A stretch of DNA of 64,000 bases from Bryopsis sp. KO-2023. Lineage: Eukaryota; Chlorophyta; Ulvophyceae; Bryopsidales; Bryopsidaceae. How positions within the stretch are numbered: the first letter of the stretch is position 1; each line of letters opens with the position of its first letter. The notes under the pieces were generated by a model. The model made no database searches and was not told where the DNA came from. It was given only the letters and a program-made list of their open reading frames with translations. The translations under genes and the position numbers were made by a program. Positions 40,159-51,581 of the stretch are shown here, in pieces. The stretch is taken from the NCBI GenBank assembly GCA_030272585.1, contig BSYQ01000007.1, positions 3,104,001-3,168,000 of the forward strand. Reading direction: 5' to 3'.

Positions 40159-43100
40159 CCGACGCAAACGTCGTAAGCGAAACAGAGTTCGTAGGCGGCG
40201 TAGGAAGCATAGATCAAAAGTAGGTGCCTCGAAAAAGGTTAAAAGTACTCACAGCGGAAAACCTGAGGAGCGGACTAGTACACCGCGTGAAGAGAGAACA
40301 GAGACACTCTCCACATCTACCCAATCGGCACATGACAACTGCGATTGGAAAAATGAACAGAAGGAAAGCACACCGGATGAGATGGACGCGCCTCATGCGT
40401 CATCTGCATCTCTTCCCTCTGTTAGTGAATCTGTGGGCTCATTGGAGTCGCAGAGTAGTCTACAGGAGTCCCTGCCTGCAGACGTAGACGATAGTGGGTC
40501 AGAAACAACCCAGCGGTCTACCACAGAGCGAGTTAATGTGTCAGAAGTTCGATCAACTTCGTCAACCAAGGGTGACACATGCCCTCTGTTAAAAATTCAA
40601 GAAGTGCCTGTGAGAGGGTACGAAGTAAAAGCACGGATCAAGACCACGGACCTTTATGCATTCATTGATTGTGGAAGTACAGCAAACTATATCAATGATA
40701 AGGTAGCGCGTGATCTCGGGTTGTCGATTACACCAAGCTCAAAGAGAGCAATGTTGGCAAACGGAGATATTAAAGAACTGGCTGGCAGCTGTAACAACCT
40801 CCGAGTAAAGATAGGAGGGCTGAAGTGCAAAATGAAAGCGGATCTGTTCCCAGACCTTGGTTATGACCTAATATTGGGCATGCCTTGGTTGCAGAAAGAA
40901 AACCCCCGCATAGACTTTCAGCAGAATGAGATTTCAGTTTGCAAAAACAGCCAAGTGTTTCATCTCCCGTTGCGTCATCCAACCCAAGAGAGTATTGAAC
41001 CTGAACGAAAAGTACAGTCGATACTGCAAGAAGTGCCAGTGACTGAGTGTTCAGCTAAGAGAATGATGCGTCATCTCAAAACAGAGACAGCATTCATGGT
41101 TGTAGTGCAAGAATCTGAAGAGAAAGCTTTAGGCCAACATGAATTGCCTGACGCAATAGAGCGAACACAGCCATTCAACACTGAGGATGAGATTGGCAAA
41201 CTTATTCGTTCAGACACCCCTGCCGAAATTAAAAAGGTGGTAGAAACACACCGTGGTGTGTTCCCTCGTGATTTACCCCCAGGGATCCCTCCGAAGAGAA
41301 AAGGTCATGAGTTTAAGATAGACCTGGAGGATCCAACACCTATCCATCGTCCAATATACAAGCTTTCACCAGCAGAGCTGGATGAAGTGAAAGCACAAGT
41401 GGACTACCTTCTGGAACAGAAGAAAATCAAACCATCCGAGTCCCCTTGGGGCGCGCCAATCCTATTTGTACCGAAAAAGGATGGAGGCTTAAGGATGTGT
41501 GTGGATTACAGGTGGATCAATAAGGTGACGGTGAAAAACCGGTATCCTTTACCCCTGCCAGAAGAATTGATGGATAGAGTGTTCAAAGCCAAAGTGTTCT
41601 CGAAGTTAGATCTGCGATCAGGCTATTGGCAATTTCCAGTAAGGCCATCTGATACAGATAAAACAGCGTTCCGCACGAGATACGGTCACTTTGAGTTTTT
41701 GGTAGCGCCTTTTGGGCTAACCAATTGCCCAGCGCAATTCCAAACTCTAGTGCAAGACCTACTCGCAGAGTTTTTAGATGATTTTGTTGTTGTCTTTATC
41801 GATGACATCCTCATCTTCTCTGAAAACATGGAACAGCATGCCGAACACTTAGAGAAAGTCCTGTCGCGACTAGCAGAATATCAGCTTTTTGCTAAGGCAA
41901 GTAAAAGTGAGCTGGCTGTCGCAACAGTAGACTATCTTGGCTACCGCATTAGCGGAAGTGGGTTAAAGCCACAGGAACAAAAAGTGAAGGCAGTGAAGGA
42001 GTGGAAGGAACTACAGAGTGTTAGTGATGTACGTAGTTTCCTTGGAATGGTTTCATACTACAGGAAATTCATTCCCCAGTTTGCACATGTTGCTGGACCA
42101 CTCCATGACTTAGTGAAAAAAGACCATCCCTGGAGATGGGGACAGGTTGAGCGTGGCGCATTCAATGAACTGAAAAAGCGTTTAAGTCAAGCTCCCGTCC
42201 TTATTTTTCCAGATGCGTCACTGCCTTACACTGTGATCACTGATGCGTCGAATGAGGCCATCGGTGCCGTGTTAACACAGGATCACGGAGAGGGGCTACA
42301 GCCAATAGCTTACCTCTCACGTAGATTCAAGCCTGCCGAGCTTAACTATGCACCATACGACAAAGAGTTGTGTGCAATATGTTATGCGATGGTGCAGTGG
42401 AGACATTATCTAGAAGGTTGTGTGGGTGGAGTAACAGTGTTCACTGACCACCAACCTCTGACACATATTCTGTCGCAGAGGAACCTTTCTAGAACCCAAG
42501 CAAGATGGCTTGAGGCGGGGTACCTGACTTCGATCAACCCCAAGATCTCCTATATCAAAGGCAAGGCTAATGTGTTAGCAGATGCTCTCTCCCGCAGTGT
42601 TCCTAAGCCCGTGGAAACTGCGATGAACATTTCCACTTGGCAAGTGCATCAAGCAAGCCAAGATGAGTGGAAACAAGCCCTCCAAGCTGATAACTCCTTG
42701 GTGAAGATATTGCGGAAGCTTGAGAGTGGCGAGGAAGTTGAGGGATATTTCCTCAGAGAGGGAATACTCTGGACGGTCCCAAAGAGAGGATTAGTCGAGA
42801 AAGTGGTGGTTCCTAAAGGCCAGCGCAATAAGATTATGAAGGAGTGCCATGAGACACCTTCAGCCGGCCATACAGGACCAGCGCGAACAGGAGAAATCCT
42901 AGCGCGGCGATATTGGTGGAAGGGGTGGATGAATGAGTTGAAGGCATTTGTGCGCGAATGCCCTGTGTGCCAACAAATAAAGGCTGACACACAGAAGCCT
43001 ATGGGCTTACTTCAACCCCTGCCAATACCTGAGCGGAAGTGGGAGCAGATTACCACTGACTTGGTGACAGATCTACCAGCATCCAATGGGTTTAGTGCTG

Positions 43101-44122
43101 TAGCTGTCTTTGTCGATAGACTTACCAAGTTTGTGCATTTCGCCCCATGTACTAAAGAGATTACCGCTGCAGGATACGCCCAACTTTTTATCGAACATGT
43201 TTACCGCAACCATGGCCTACCTAAAGTGATTGTGTCTGATAGAGACCCTCGCTTTACCAGCAAGTTCTGGCAGACGCTTTTTAAAGCTCTGGGTACAGAG
43301 ATTCGTATGAGTACAGCTTACCACCCTCAGACGGATGGGCAGAGTGAGGTTACCATACGTACTCTGGAAAATTTCTTAAGGCCATATGCTGAGAGGTATC
43401 CCCATAAGTGGGTTGAGTATTTACCTACAGCAGAGTTTGCAGCAAACAATGCAGTGAATGCGAGTACAGGGTTCGCACCTGCATATTTGATGTATGGGTA
43501 CCATCCAGAAACACCAAACATTGGTGGGACGGCAACGCAATTTCAAGTGGAAGCAGTTAAGACTATGGTAGCACGGATGGCACAGGACTTAGATACCGCA
43601 AAAGCATATTACTCTAGAGCACAACACAGAATGTGTGTGAGTGCAAACAAGAAGAGGAAAGATATTGCTTTTGAGAAAGGGGATAAAGTCCTGATAAAAA
43701 GCCGTTTTATTCCGTTGGCTGCTTTGAACAAAGTGAGTCCCAAACTGCGCCGTCGATTTGTGGGTCCCTTTGAAATTGTGGAGAAAATATCAAAGGTGGC
43801 TTACAGAGTTCAACTTCCGGAAACATGGCTCATTCACCCAGTGTTTCATGTTTCTAAGTTCAAGCGTTATCACGCCTCGAGTGATAACAGCAGGCAGATA
43901 CAACCTCCAGAAGGAGAGTTGATTGGTAGCGAAGTAGAGTATGAGGTCGAAAATATCCTAAGGGCTAGAGGTAAACGCAATCGTGAATACCTAGTGCTGT
44001 GGAAAGGATACGATCTACTTGACGCTACTTGGGAACCTGAAGCTAATCTGGTTAACGCACCAGATATACTTCGCGCATTTAAAGAGAAAGAAAGAAAAGA
44101 GTTGCAGAAAGGAAGAGAATAG
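40122..44122 (+). CDS. pol: Element D Pol polyprotein
   Basis: Read in the -1 frame after gag; its first ATG is at 40382, so it is probably made only as Gag-Pol. A basic Arg/Lys-rich segment comes first. The protease has DCGST (Cys in place of Ser/Thr, as in the C protease DCGAT). Reverse transcriptase has SKLDLRSGYWQF and catalytic FIDD. RNase H has TDASNEAIGAVL. The integrase has the zinc domain (HETPSAGH ... CPVCQ) and the core motifs TTDLVTDLP, VSDRDPRFTS and PQTDGQSEV supplying D, D, E. The C-terminal chromodomain has YLVLWKGYDLLDATWEP. All catalytic residues are present. Confidence 0.95.
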
Positions 44123-44570
44123 GGAAGCAGAGTGTTTGATGGCTAAGGTGGAACTCCTTATAGCAAGGGGGCGCGAAAAAGGATACCTTAGAAAAACTCT
44201 GTCGACTTCCAAACCAACTCTTTAACTTTAATGCGTTAGGTGCCTAAGTTATTTGGCTGGCGCAGTAAGTGTAGCTTCAGTAGTACTTTAGAAACCGGGC
44301 AAACGATGTCACATTCGAGATAGTGTGGTTGTTCCGAGAAAACCCCTATCAAGTGACGTGTTGAGGTGGTCTTGACGAGACTCCAACCGAGCGAAACGTT
44401 GGTGTCTCACCCCAATAACTCAACGAGGAAAGTGTACGAGTCACCCAGCCTTATAAGCGCAACCCTCGAACCATTTTGCCCTAGTGTTTGTGTAAACGGA
44501 GCGAGCTCCTGAGTGAAAAGAGTCTAAAGACGCACAAACCGTTGTTATTTCTTTCTTTCCGACGAACATA
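44123..44570 (+). other. Element D pol-ORF3 spacer with possible internal promoter
   Basis: 448 bases, non-coding. A TATA-like CCTTATAAGC lies near 44448-44457, about 115 bases upstream of the ORF3 ATG, which would suit an internal promoter. A splice acceptor could serve instead. Confidence 0.4.
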
Positions 44571-46385
44571 ATGGCTGCCGACACACCCGCCGCAATTATT
44601 GCGAGGTTGGAAGCGGAGGTAGCTCAAAAAGAAGAGGAGCTGCAGCACTTTACGTCGACCGCAGAGGAAGTGCTGCAGAACAATGAGGCCTTAACCCGGC
44701 AGCTCACAGAGTTGAGTGACCGGACGAAAGCAGCTGAGGCTGCGAAGGAGGCAGCGGAAAAAGCCAAGGATAAGGCGGAGGCGGAAAAGAAAGAAGCGGA
44801 GGACAAGACTAAGGTCTTGGAAGAAAAATTGGAAGCCATGAAGCTGAAGAAGCAGCGGTTCCAATCTCACATGATGGCTAACCATCGTGAGAATGACCTC
44901 CGCAAGCAAGCTCTCGGGGGAATGGTGGATCGATTTACCGCGGTAGAGGAAACGCTGCAGCGAGCTGTAGCAACCGCGTGGAATGCAGCAGCCAACAACC
45001 TTAAGAGGGAATTGGCAGAACAAGAGCTGCAGATCGATTTGCTGGGAGAGTCCCTCAGAGACGGCTCTGAAAAACTTCAAGTGCAGAGCGAAACAACGGA
45101 CAAGATGCTGCGTTTGAACCCGCCGGTACCAGCACCACGGGTACGCGAAGAACTGGATCGCCAAGTCCAAGTTCTGTTGTCAAACGCAACACTTGATCTG
45201 GAACCGTCCAAGGACGATGATGCGGGAGGCTCAAGCAAGGGCAAGGGGAAAGGGAAAAACAAACGCCCAAGCTCGCCGTGTAGGGGTGAAGATCCACACG
45301 GAAAGAGAAGGCGAGAGGACGGTGACGATGAAGGTGGTGAGCCACCGAGGGATCGTATGCCTGGAGATGCAGCAAGAGCCAACTTGTTACTCAAGTTAAA
45401 GGCTGCCGCATTAAAAACTCCAGCACCCTCACAACCAGCACCAACAGTTCAGACTCCCGGAGATGAGGCTACCGCAATAGCACCGGGGGAGGACTTATTC
45501 GACATGCGAGAGGAGGAGCTTTTGGACTTGGATTTCAACGAAGAACTTGACTTCGGTAATCCACCTCCTAGGCTCGAAGGTCCTAGTTCTGAACTGGAGG
45601 ACGGGGAAATAAGGAATGATGAAGGGCCAAGCCAGGTGACAGAGGTTCAGCGTGCGGTCCATCCACCGTTGGAGTTAGCTCCAACAGAAGCAGCACTTCG
45701 GGCTTTCCGAGAAAAGGTTAAGCTCAGAAGACTAAAGGCGGCTGCTCAAGACAAAGTGGATGCTGCACCCAGCGAAGTGAACCTGTCACGGGAGGATATC
45801 GAGGAGGCTTGCAACCCCATCACTGCGTCAGAGAAATGGCCGAAGGTCCAATATACTAACCCCAGGGACCGAGCCTTGCAAAATTATCGCGGCAACCGGC
45901 ACTTTCACGAGTTGCCCATGTGCATTTGGTGCGGGAGAAGCCCAATGCAAGCAAGTGCTCAGCGGCTGACGCAGAAGAAGTATTCCGTCCTTCCTTGTGG
46001 GTATCACCTCGTGTGTGATGCTCATTGGTTGGCATACTCGATGCTGGGGCGCATCGTCACGGCGGTCCAAAAAGTCGCGGAAGTGGACAACAAGTCCATC
46101 GCCACCGTCTCCCCATTCTCTCTACCTGCCCATATGTTGAAGCTGACACGCTCGACGTTCGAAGAAATCCCTCCGTTCCCGGCTGAGCACGAGAAGTTGC
46201 CACACTGCAACATGTGTGTAAAGCGGCAGCTCAAAGTGTCCGGCATCACAAGGGATCTGCCATTCCTTAAGTCCAAGAGGGTGGCTGCCGCATTTGATCC
46301 CTGTGTCCGGTATCGTGCAGTGCAGCAAGCGCATGCGCAGGAGCAGCGTGCTATTCAGCAAGCGCAAGCGCAGGAACAGCGTTAA
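44571..46385 (+). CDS. Element D ORF3: coiled-coil protein with RING-like Cys/His pattern
   Basis: 604 codons. Residues about 5-190 form a long coiled coil rich in A, E and K (LEAEVAQKEEELQHF, AEAAKEAAEKAKDKAEAEKK). A basic GKGKGKNKRP patch, a low-complexity acidic middle (about 300-360), and then a compact C-terminal domain follow. The Cys/His order is C-x2-C-x21-C-x2-H-x2-C-x2-H (CIWC ... CGYHLVCDAHW), then after about 60 residues CNMC. That is the RING ligand order with a long last loop. The protein ends with QQAHAQEQR-type repeats. No similarity to envelope proteins: there is no signal peptide or membrane span. Shared plan with ORF3 of C and E, with low overall identity by eye, points to an old, selected gene. 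Function unknown; RING-type ubiquitin ligase or zinc scaffold are possibilities. Confidence 0.8.
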   Translation: MAADTPAAIIARLEAEVAQKEEELQHFTSTAEEVLQNNEALTRQLTELSDRTKAAEAAKEAAEKAKDKAEAEKKEAEDKTKVLEEKLEAMKLKKQRFQSHMMANHRENDLRKQALGGMVDRFTAVEETLQRAVATAWNAAANNLKRELAEQELQIDLLGESLRDGSEKLQVQSETTDKMLRLNPPVPAPRVREELDRQVQVLLSNATLDLEPSKDDDAGGSSKGKGKGKNKRPSSPCRGEDPHGKRRREDGDDEGGEPPRDRMPGDAARANLLLKLKAAALKTPAPSQPAPTVQTPGDEATAIAPGEDLFDMREEELLDLDFNEELDFGNPPPRLEGPSSELEDGEIRNDEGPSQVTEVQRAVHPPLELAPTEAALRAFREKVKLRRLKAAAQDKVDAAPSEVNLSREDIEEACNPITASEKWPKVQYTNPRDRALQNYRGNRHFHELPMCIWCGRSPMQASAQRLTQKKYSVLPCGYHLVCDAHWLAYSMLGRIVTAVQKVAEVDNKSIATVSPFSLPAHMLKLTRSTFEEIPPFPAEHEKLPHCNMCVKRQLKVSGITRDLPFLKSKRVAAAFDPCVRYRAVQQAHAQEQRAIQQAQAQEQR

Positions 46386-46566
46386 GGAGGAGGGAAAAGG
46401 AGTTATCGTCGACCAAGTGTGTGCGTGCAGCAGCTGTCAGAGACGTCAGAGCAAGAGACAGGTCCAAGACAGTTGGGTGTGGGTATGGGAGTGGGTGAGT
46501 TTTGTGTTTGTATTTTTGTGTTTTTGTTTTTCTTTGTGTTTTGGTGTGCGTGGGCGCCCACTTTTT

Positions 46567-46580
46567 GCGGGGGGGGCGTA
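46567..46580 (+). promoter_or_regulatory. Element D polypurine tract
   Basis: GCGGGGGGGGCGTA directly before the 3' LTR, the expected place for plus-strand DNA priming. Confidence 0.6.
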
Positions 46581-47005
46581 TGTTAGTCTTTTAGCGCTAT
46601 ACGAGGTAGTTTGGGATAGAGCCGAGGGTGGCTGACGCATGTGGGTTCGCGAGTAAGACAGATTAGACCCAGAGTTTGGGGCATGCGTCAGCGTACTACA
46701 CTTAGGGGTACTTAAGAGGCCCACTCGTTGTTTTGACATTCTTATTCACTTTACTTTGTAAGAACTCGGGATTCGTGGGATTGGTGTGTTCCCGCTTGTG
46801 TGTGTGTTTGTGTGTGTGTGTCTAAGTGTTTGCCTGACGCAATCACTTATCCAACCAAGTGCTCTAGTAGCGTTCACAACCGCGCTAGCTAGAGAGTTGT
46901 CTAAACCAACAAACCCCACAAGTATACTTGCGTTAGCCAGCAAGTTATCACGAATCCAACCAACACAGCCGACCACTATTGCGTCACCCACAAGCTTCAC
47001 TATCA
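46581..47005 (+). repeat. Element D 3' LTR (425 bp)
   Basis: No difference from 36903-37327 seen by eye; followed by AATAA target duplication. Confidence 0.95.
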
Positions 47006-50000
47006 AATAACATGATATTTTGGAGAAGGGCCGGAAGTTTTTCTACCTTGTGAGAGCAAGAAGATCCAACGATTGAGAGAATATGGAGTGTAATTTTAAC
47101 CAAGTGTGGATGGCGAAATTACAACGAGGGAAAGACAATGTGTTAAAGAGAGAAAGCGATGGGAGCTTAAAGCGCCACGTTGACTCGCGCGAAACGATGT
47201 GTTGTTGAGAACTTTAAACATCGATCGCTCTATTGTTCTTTCCACCCTAGAACTTTGTTCTATGGGGATACCATGCTTGTGTTAAGCACAAGGAGATGTG
47301 CACCCAGTGCGCTGGTTGATGCACTTCCATAAACGAGGGTCGTCGTTGCAAGGGCAAACTTCCAAGATATTTAAATTTCGATCTACACTAAGTGAGATGC
47401 GTGAAGCAAGAAGGATCTCCAAAAGAGAAGATAGTGTGGAGCTGTTGCCTTATATTATGCGGCAACAAAGAGTATGAAAGAACCTTGAAGTCCATGCGAA
47501 GGAATTTGTGTTAACTATCACAAAACCTTGTGCAAAGGCTGAGGGATACCTCCTAAGGGAGAAGATGTTTATTCGCCACCTGAGCAATGAGAGAGCTAGG
47601 TGACGCACTATGTGGATGATAGCCTTGTGCATAACGGGGTTTAGAGGATGACAATGGTTGACAACCCCATGAGAATGAGATGCAAGTGAAAAACCGCAAA
47701 AGGTTGCAAAAAGGTTTGCTGATGGTGGTGGAGCGAAGAGGAAGGGGTTTATCTCCTCAAATTCATAACGCCCTTGAGCATCATGGTTTGAGATTTGGGA
47801 TATCCACCAAGGGACTTGGTGAGAGGCGTTTGTAAACGCGATGCCCTGTTTAGGGACCCCCAATGATGCGTCATCCATGTGTTCATGGTTGATTCCAGGC
47901 TGGTTGAGCCGTAGTTGCTCCCAGTGTCTGACAAGTGTGTGGTGAGGCTGATGGGAAAACAGAAGCCACACCTTCATCATTGGCCTGTAGTGTCAGGACT
48001 AACTCCGTGGATGAACTCGACCATATTTCGCTTCAGAGTGTCCGCATTTGCGAGATCTTCGCCACATCATCCATGTGGATATGTTGTGATGTGTGGTGCA
48101 TCTTTTTCTCAAGGTTTTATGGAGGTTGACGCATTTTTATGCGATAAGGCTGGAGATATGTGCAACCTTGCAATATTTGCGCATAGCGACTTGCTGTGTT
48201 TGTGTGGAGGCTACCCCCTCTATGTTTTTCTACCCTTTTGGGACGTGGACGAGGGCGTTCCACTGGCCCCAGGGGGGACAGGAGTGCTCACGAGCGACGA
48301 ATGAGGTTACCGACGAAGGAGGTCACGAAGTAGTCGTGAGTGAGGTAAATCGACCAAACGAACGAAGTGAGTCTCTTCAGCAACGGAGTGCGCAGTGAGA
48401 TTTACTGGCCGCCAGGCCACACTCAAAATTTTGAATCAAACCCGGTGTATACATTGGATGCACTGGAAATGCGACATGGAGGACGAGTTGAGGGTGGTAC
48501 TCTCTAGCACAAGTTGCTAAAGTATGTGATGGAGTTGTTTCAAAGAAGTTGTTTTCGAACGTGATAGAAGAGAATACCCACGAGAAGGACAGCCACAAGT
48601 GGCTGAGACGTGATCGATGAACGTGGAGAAAAGGAATTGGAGTGTTGTGGGATGGTTGAGACACCTTGCTGTCTCCCATGACGGTAAAACCACTATTACA
48701 GGGCGTGTGATAGTTGGTGATCTCGAAGTCCTGAGAAACCGTGGCGAAAATATAGGAGACTCCATAGAATCACACATTAGTCGGGATAAGAATCCTTGCA
48801 GGGAACTCGAGGAGCTGAAACTCAATATCTCATTAGAGTATGAGTTAAAGGATTCGTCAGCTTCAAGACGGCCTTGGTGATGGTCGCCTAGTGTGAAGTC
48901 CACCTTAGTTTCGGTAGTACTAAGGGGGAGGAGACGTGATTCTACCCTAAGTGTTCAAAGAGAGGAACACAGGAGCGAAAAGAGACGTAGCAGCTGGAAC
49001 CCTGTGCGCCAGCTACCGCGTACGCGCGTGTGAAGACTTCCTAAGGGAAATGTGGCTACGTTAATATGATGGCGAAACAGTTTACTTAATCCAATACTCG
49101 AAGTGGATGGTGCTCTGTGTATCATTTTATTGAGAAGAGAGCGCAACACTTGGAGTTCGTTTGTTATCGACGAGTGTGAAGACAATTCCAGCGACACATG
49201 TCAACGCGACTAAGGTGTTAAGGTGATGCATGGCGTGGAATATGTCTATTTCTGAGGGTGAAGCATATGGACCGACCAAAATACAAGTCTGTCGTTCTGA
49301 AAAGGAGAAGGCAAATATTAGCCTCGCGACAGAGGTTCCATGAAGGATAAAGCGAGAGTAACTTCGTGGAAGGGATTGAGCAGTAGCTTGATCAATTGAC
49401 GTCGAGGATCGGTGTGTGCTATCACATGAAGAGCTTAGCTCTGGAGGAGATGAAGTTCACAAGAGTTTAATGGACTCTGGCGCAAGTATTTGACAATCCG
49501 CCAAGTGCTATGAGTAGTGACTGAACCAGAGCAGCAATCGGCGAAAGATGAACGAGCAGTGGAGAAAACTCTTGAACGACAAGAGGTGTGATATCTTCAA
49601 CGACAACAAGTGCGTTTAACCAACGTGTTGGTTGGAGAAAGAGAGAGACTATCGAGTGCCACAACCAGATTGAGAAACACCACTCTGTTTTAAGGTTGAT
49701 GGTAAAAGGAACTGCATTGGATTACACTTGAGAGTTGAAGAAACACAAGTGGAGAAAGAAGAAGCAACAGCAACAGTGGACGTCGACTATAAAGGAACCG
49801 TGGTGAGCATCTCGGAAGATTTACAGACGGAGGAGGAGAAGACGAGCAGAATACGCGATAAATCCTTGTACAGCGGTTGTAAGTCGCCAAAGAGCGCAGT
49901 AAAGACTATTCCCATCAAGGTAATAAGTCGGAATGCCGTGCATGGTTCATAGTCGATCCATCAAAGGCAAGAGGAGTCGCAGATATTACTTCTGTTGGCG

Positions 50001-51362
50001 AAGAACACGAGAATGCCTAACGCATCCTTGTTTATCTTTGTGAGAAAATACTTGAAGAATGAGGAGATTATCCACACTACCTTCGGGACTTGCATGATGT
50101 ATGGGTGCAAACACATGTGAGTGTGGGATACGTTCTAAGTCTTCAACGTGGAGCTTGCATATGGTGACTGCCTACAATGGGTAGTGCAGAAAGGAGTTGC
50201 ATCTTCAAACGTCAGTGAACTGGAAGGAGGAGAAGCGTTAGCTGGATAGGCAACCGGTAACGCAAGGATCAACAAGTGGAAGAATTTATCGAGGAAATAA
50301 GAAGAGAAGCACGAGGAAGAATAAGCAAGAGATGAATGGCGGTCAGAGGCATAGGTTCCCTAAAGTGGAATACAAACTCAATAGGTCTTTTTGGGGATGG
50401 CAATGGTGGAAGATCCTAGTGTGGGATCACGTGTTGGTACCATTGACCCAAAGCCAGCCTATGTAACTCGTCTTCATATGCTACTCTGACTTAGCTGATT
50501 TGATTGAGGATTCGATAATATTGGAGGTGGAGCACTTGGTTGATCACAACAGTAACGAAGAATACAAGCGGATGTATTCTGACTTGCCTCCCGACGTGGT
50601 AGCCTACCCTCAGGTCAAGGTCAATAGACTATGAGAGGATGGTGCGTTTATATCAAACAAGAGAAAGAGAACCCAAAGCGGAAGAGGAAGAGCAAGAGTC
50701 AAGGACTACTAAGGAGAGCGAGAGAGCGAAACCTGAGACAGAGAGGTCTAAGGTAGAGAGAAGTGCGGCAAAGAGCGACTACAGGACGGAGAAATGGCTG
50801 GAGGTGCTAAAAGGGAGAGCACCGAGTGAGTTCGCTGAAAAGCTGGAGCTCCACCTGTCAATGTGCGGCCCACATGAGTTGGTGTGCATGTGTATTGGCC
50901 ACGCACAAGGGTGAAAGTGCGTTATGCTAAGGCCATGGGACAACTGGTAAGAGCATAGCCTTGGCAGTGGATGGAACGTTAAGCAAGGCTACGTTTCCCA
51001 AGCTATTTGCTCAGAGTTGTTGCCAAATGACGCTCACAGCTGAAGGTTGTAAAGGAAGTGCGCCAACCTCGAGTGTTCAAGACTTTGCCGCAGGAGAGCT
51101 GACCAAGACACGAGCAAGAGATGTCCAAGATGTCCAAGATGTCCAAGACAGTGGTGGTTCGTGGGTCAGAAGAAAAAGGTTGAGTTAAAAAGGTTAAGTT
51201 GAGTTGAGTAATGCGTTTGAGAATCTTTGCATGGTATGGGACGTGCATTGTACTTAGAGGATTAAGTGTGTTAGCTTATGGGTTATGAAGTATTTGTTTG
51301 ATCGTGGCAGAGAGAAAGAATGTTAGTGTCGCGGACGCCACTTATTATGGGGCGGGGCAAGT
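47006..51362 (+). other. LARD right internal region, non-coding
   Basis: About 4.3 kb without a credible gene; open frames are short and lack protein motifs. It ends with the polypurine-like GGGGCGGGGCAAGT before the 3' LTR. The preceding GCGGACGCCACTT...GGGGCGGGG resembles the D sequence GTGGGCGCCCACTT...GGGGGGGGCG at 46550-46577. A short triple repeat of GATGTCCAA occurs at 51120-51150. Confidence 0.7.
50639..50914 (+). pseudogene. Possible ORF3 remnant in the LARD
   Basis: A 91-codon frame of highly charged residues ending with HELVCMCIGHA. The nucleotide stretch 50869-50895 (CATGAGTTG..GCATGTGTATTGG) resembles D ORF3 at about 45907-45930 (CACGAGTTG..CATGTGCATTTGG), and its place before the 3' LTR matches ORF3. 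The similarity is short and could be chance. Confidence 0.25.
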
Positions 51363-51581
51363 TGATAGTGATTTTAGACGAGATGACTAGAAATGACTGG
51401 TCTGGGAGCGTTGAGGTGACTTGTATCATTAGTGTGACTCGTGATAGCCCTAGAGTACTATTTAAGGGACACGTAGTTAGACACTGGTTGGGTTGTTGTT
51501 TTGGTTGGATTCGCTGTTGTAGGGGAACGCTCCCAGGGGGAGTATGTAGAAAATTTATTTCCACCACACACCCCACTATCA
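51363..51581 (+). repeat. LARD 3' LTR (219 bp)
   Basis: Same as 16715-16933; followed by CAGAC, the same five bases that precede the 5' LTR. Confidence 0.93.

Larger units (their letters stand above)
36903..47005 (+). mobile_element. Element D: complete three-ORF chromodomain Ty3/gypsy element
   Basis: LTRs of 425 bp at 36903-37327 and 46581-47005 (TGTTAGTC...CACTATCA), target duplication AATAA (36898-36902, 47006-47010). Length 10,103 bp. gag, pol and ORF3 are all open, and the frameshift signal, primer site and G-rich polypurine tract are in place. The LTRs look identical. It is the best candidate for an active autonomous element in the window. A second, 5' partial copy (D2) starts at 60473. 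Confidence 0.95.
16715..51581 (+). mobile_element. LARD-like non-autonomous LTR retrotransposon (hosts elements B, C and D)
   Basis: Two 219-bp LTRs with perfect 8-bp terminal inverted repeats (TGATAGTG...CACTATCA) sit at 16715-16933 and 51363-51581, flanked by CAGAC on both sides. The primer site follows the left LTR, so it is plus-strand. Without the nested B and D it is 8,171 bp. The internal sequence has no intact gag or pol, only a gag relic (18147-18275) and a possible ORF3 relic (50840-50905). LARDs are known to rely on proteins of autonomous relatives; D is the best partner here (shared terminus ACTATCA, related gag relic, similar polypurine region). Confidence 0.9.

Noticed and set aside
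44571..46385. Env-like gene as explanation for ORF3
   Set aside because: No signal peptide, membrane span or glycoprotein-like Cys spacing; a coiled coil with RING-like Cys/His pattern fits better.
47450..47980. Several frames of 100-176 codons in the LARD right part
   Set aside because: No motifs, frames overlap on both strands, and the region otherwise behaves as non-coding LARD sequence.
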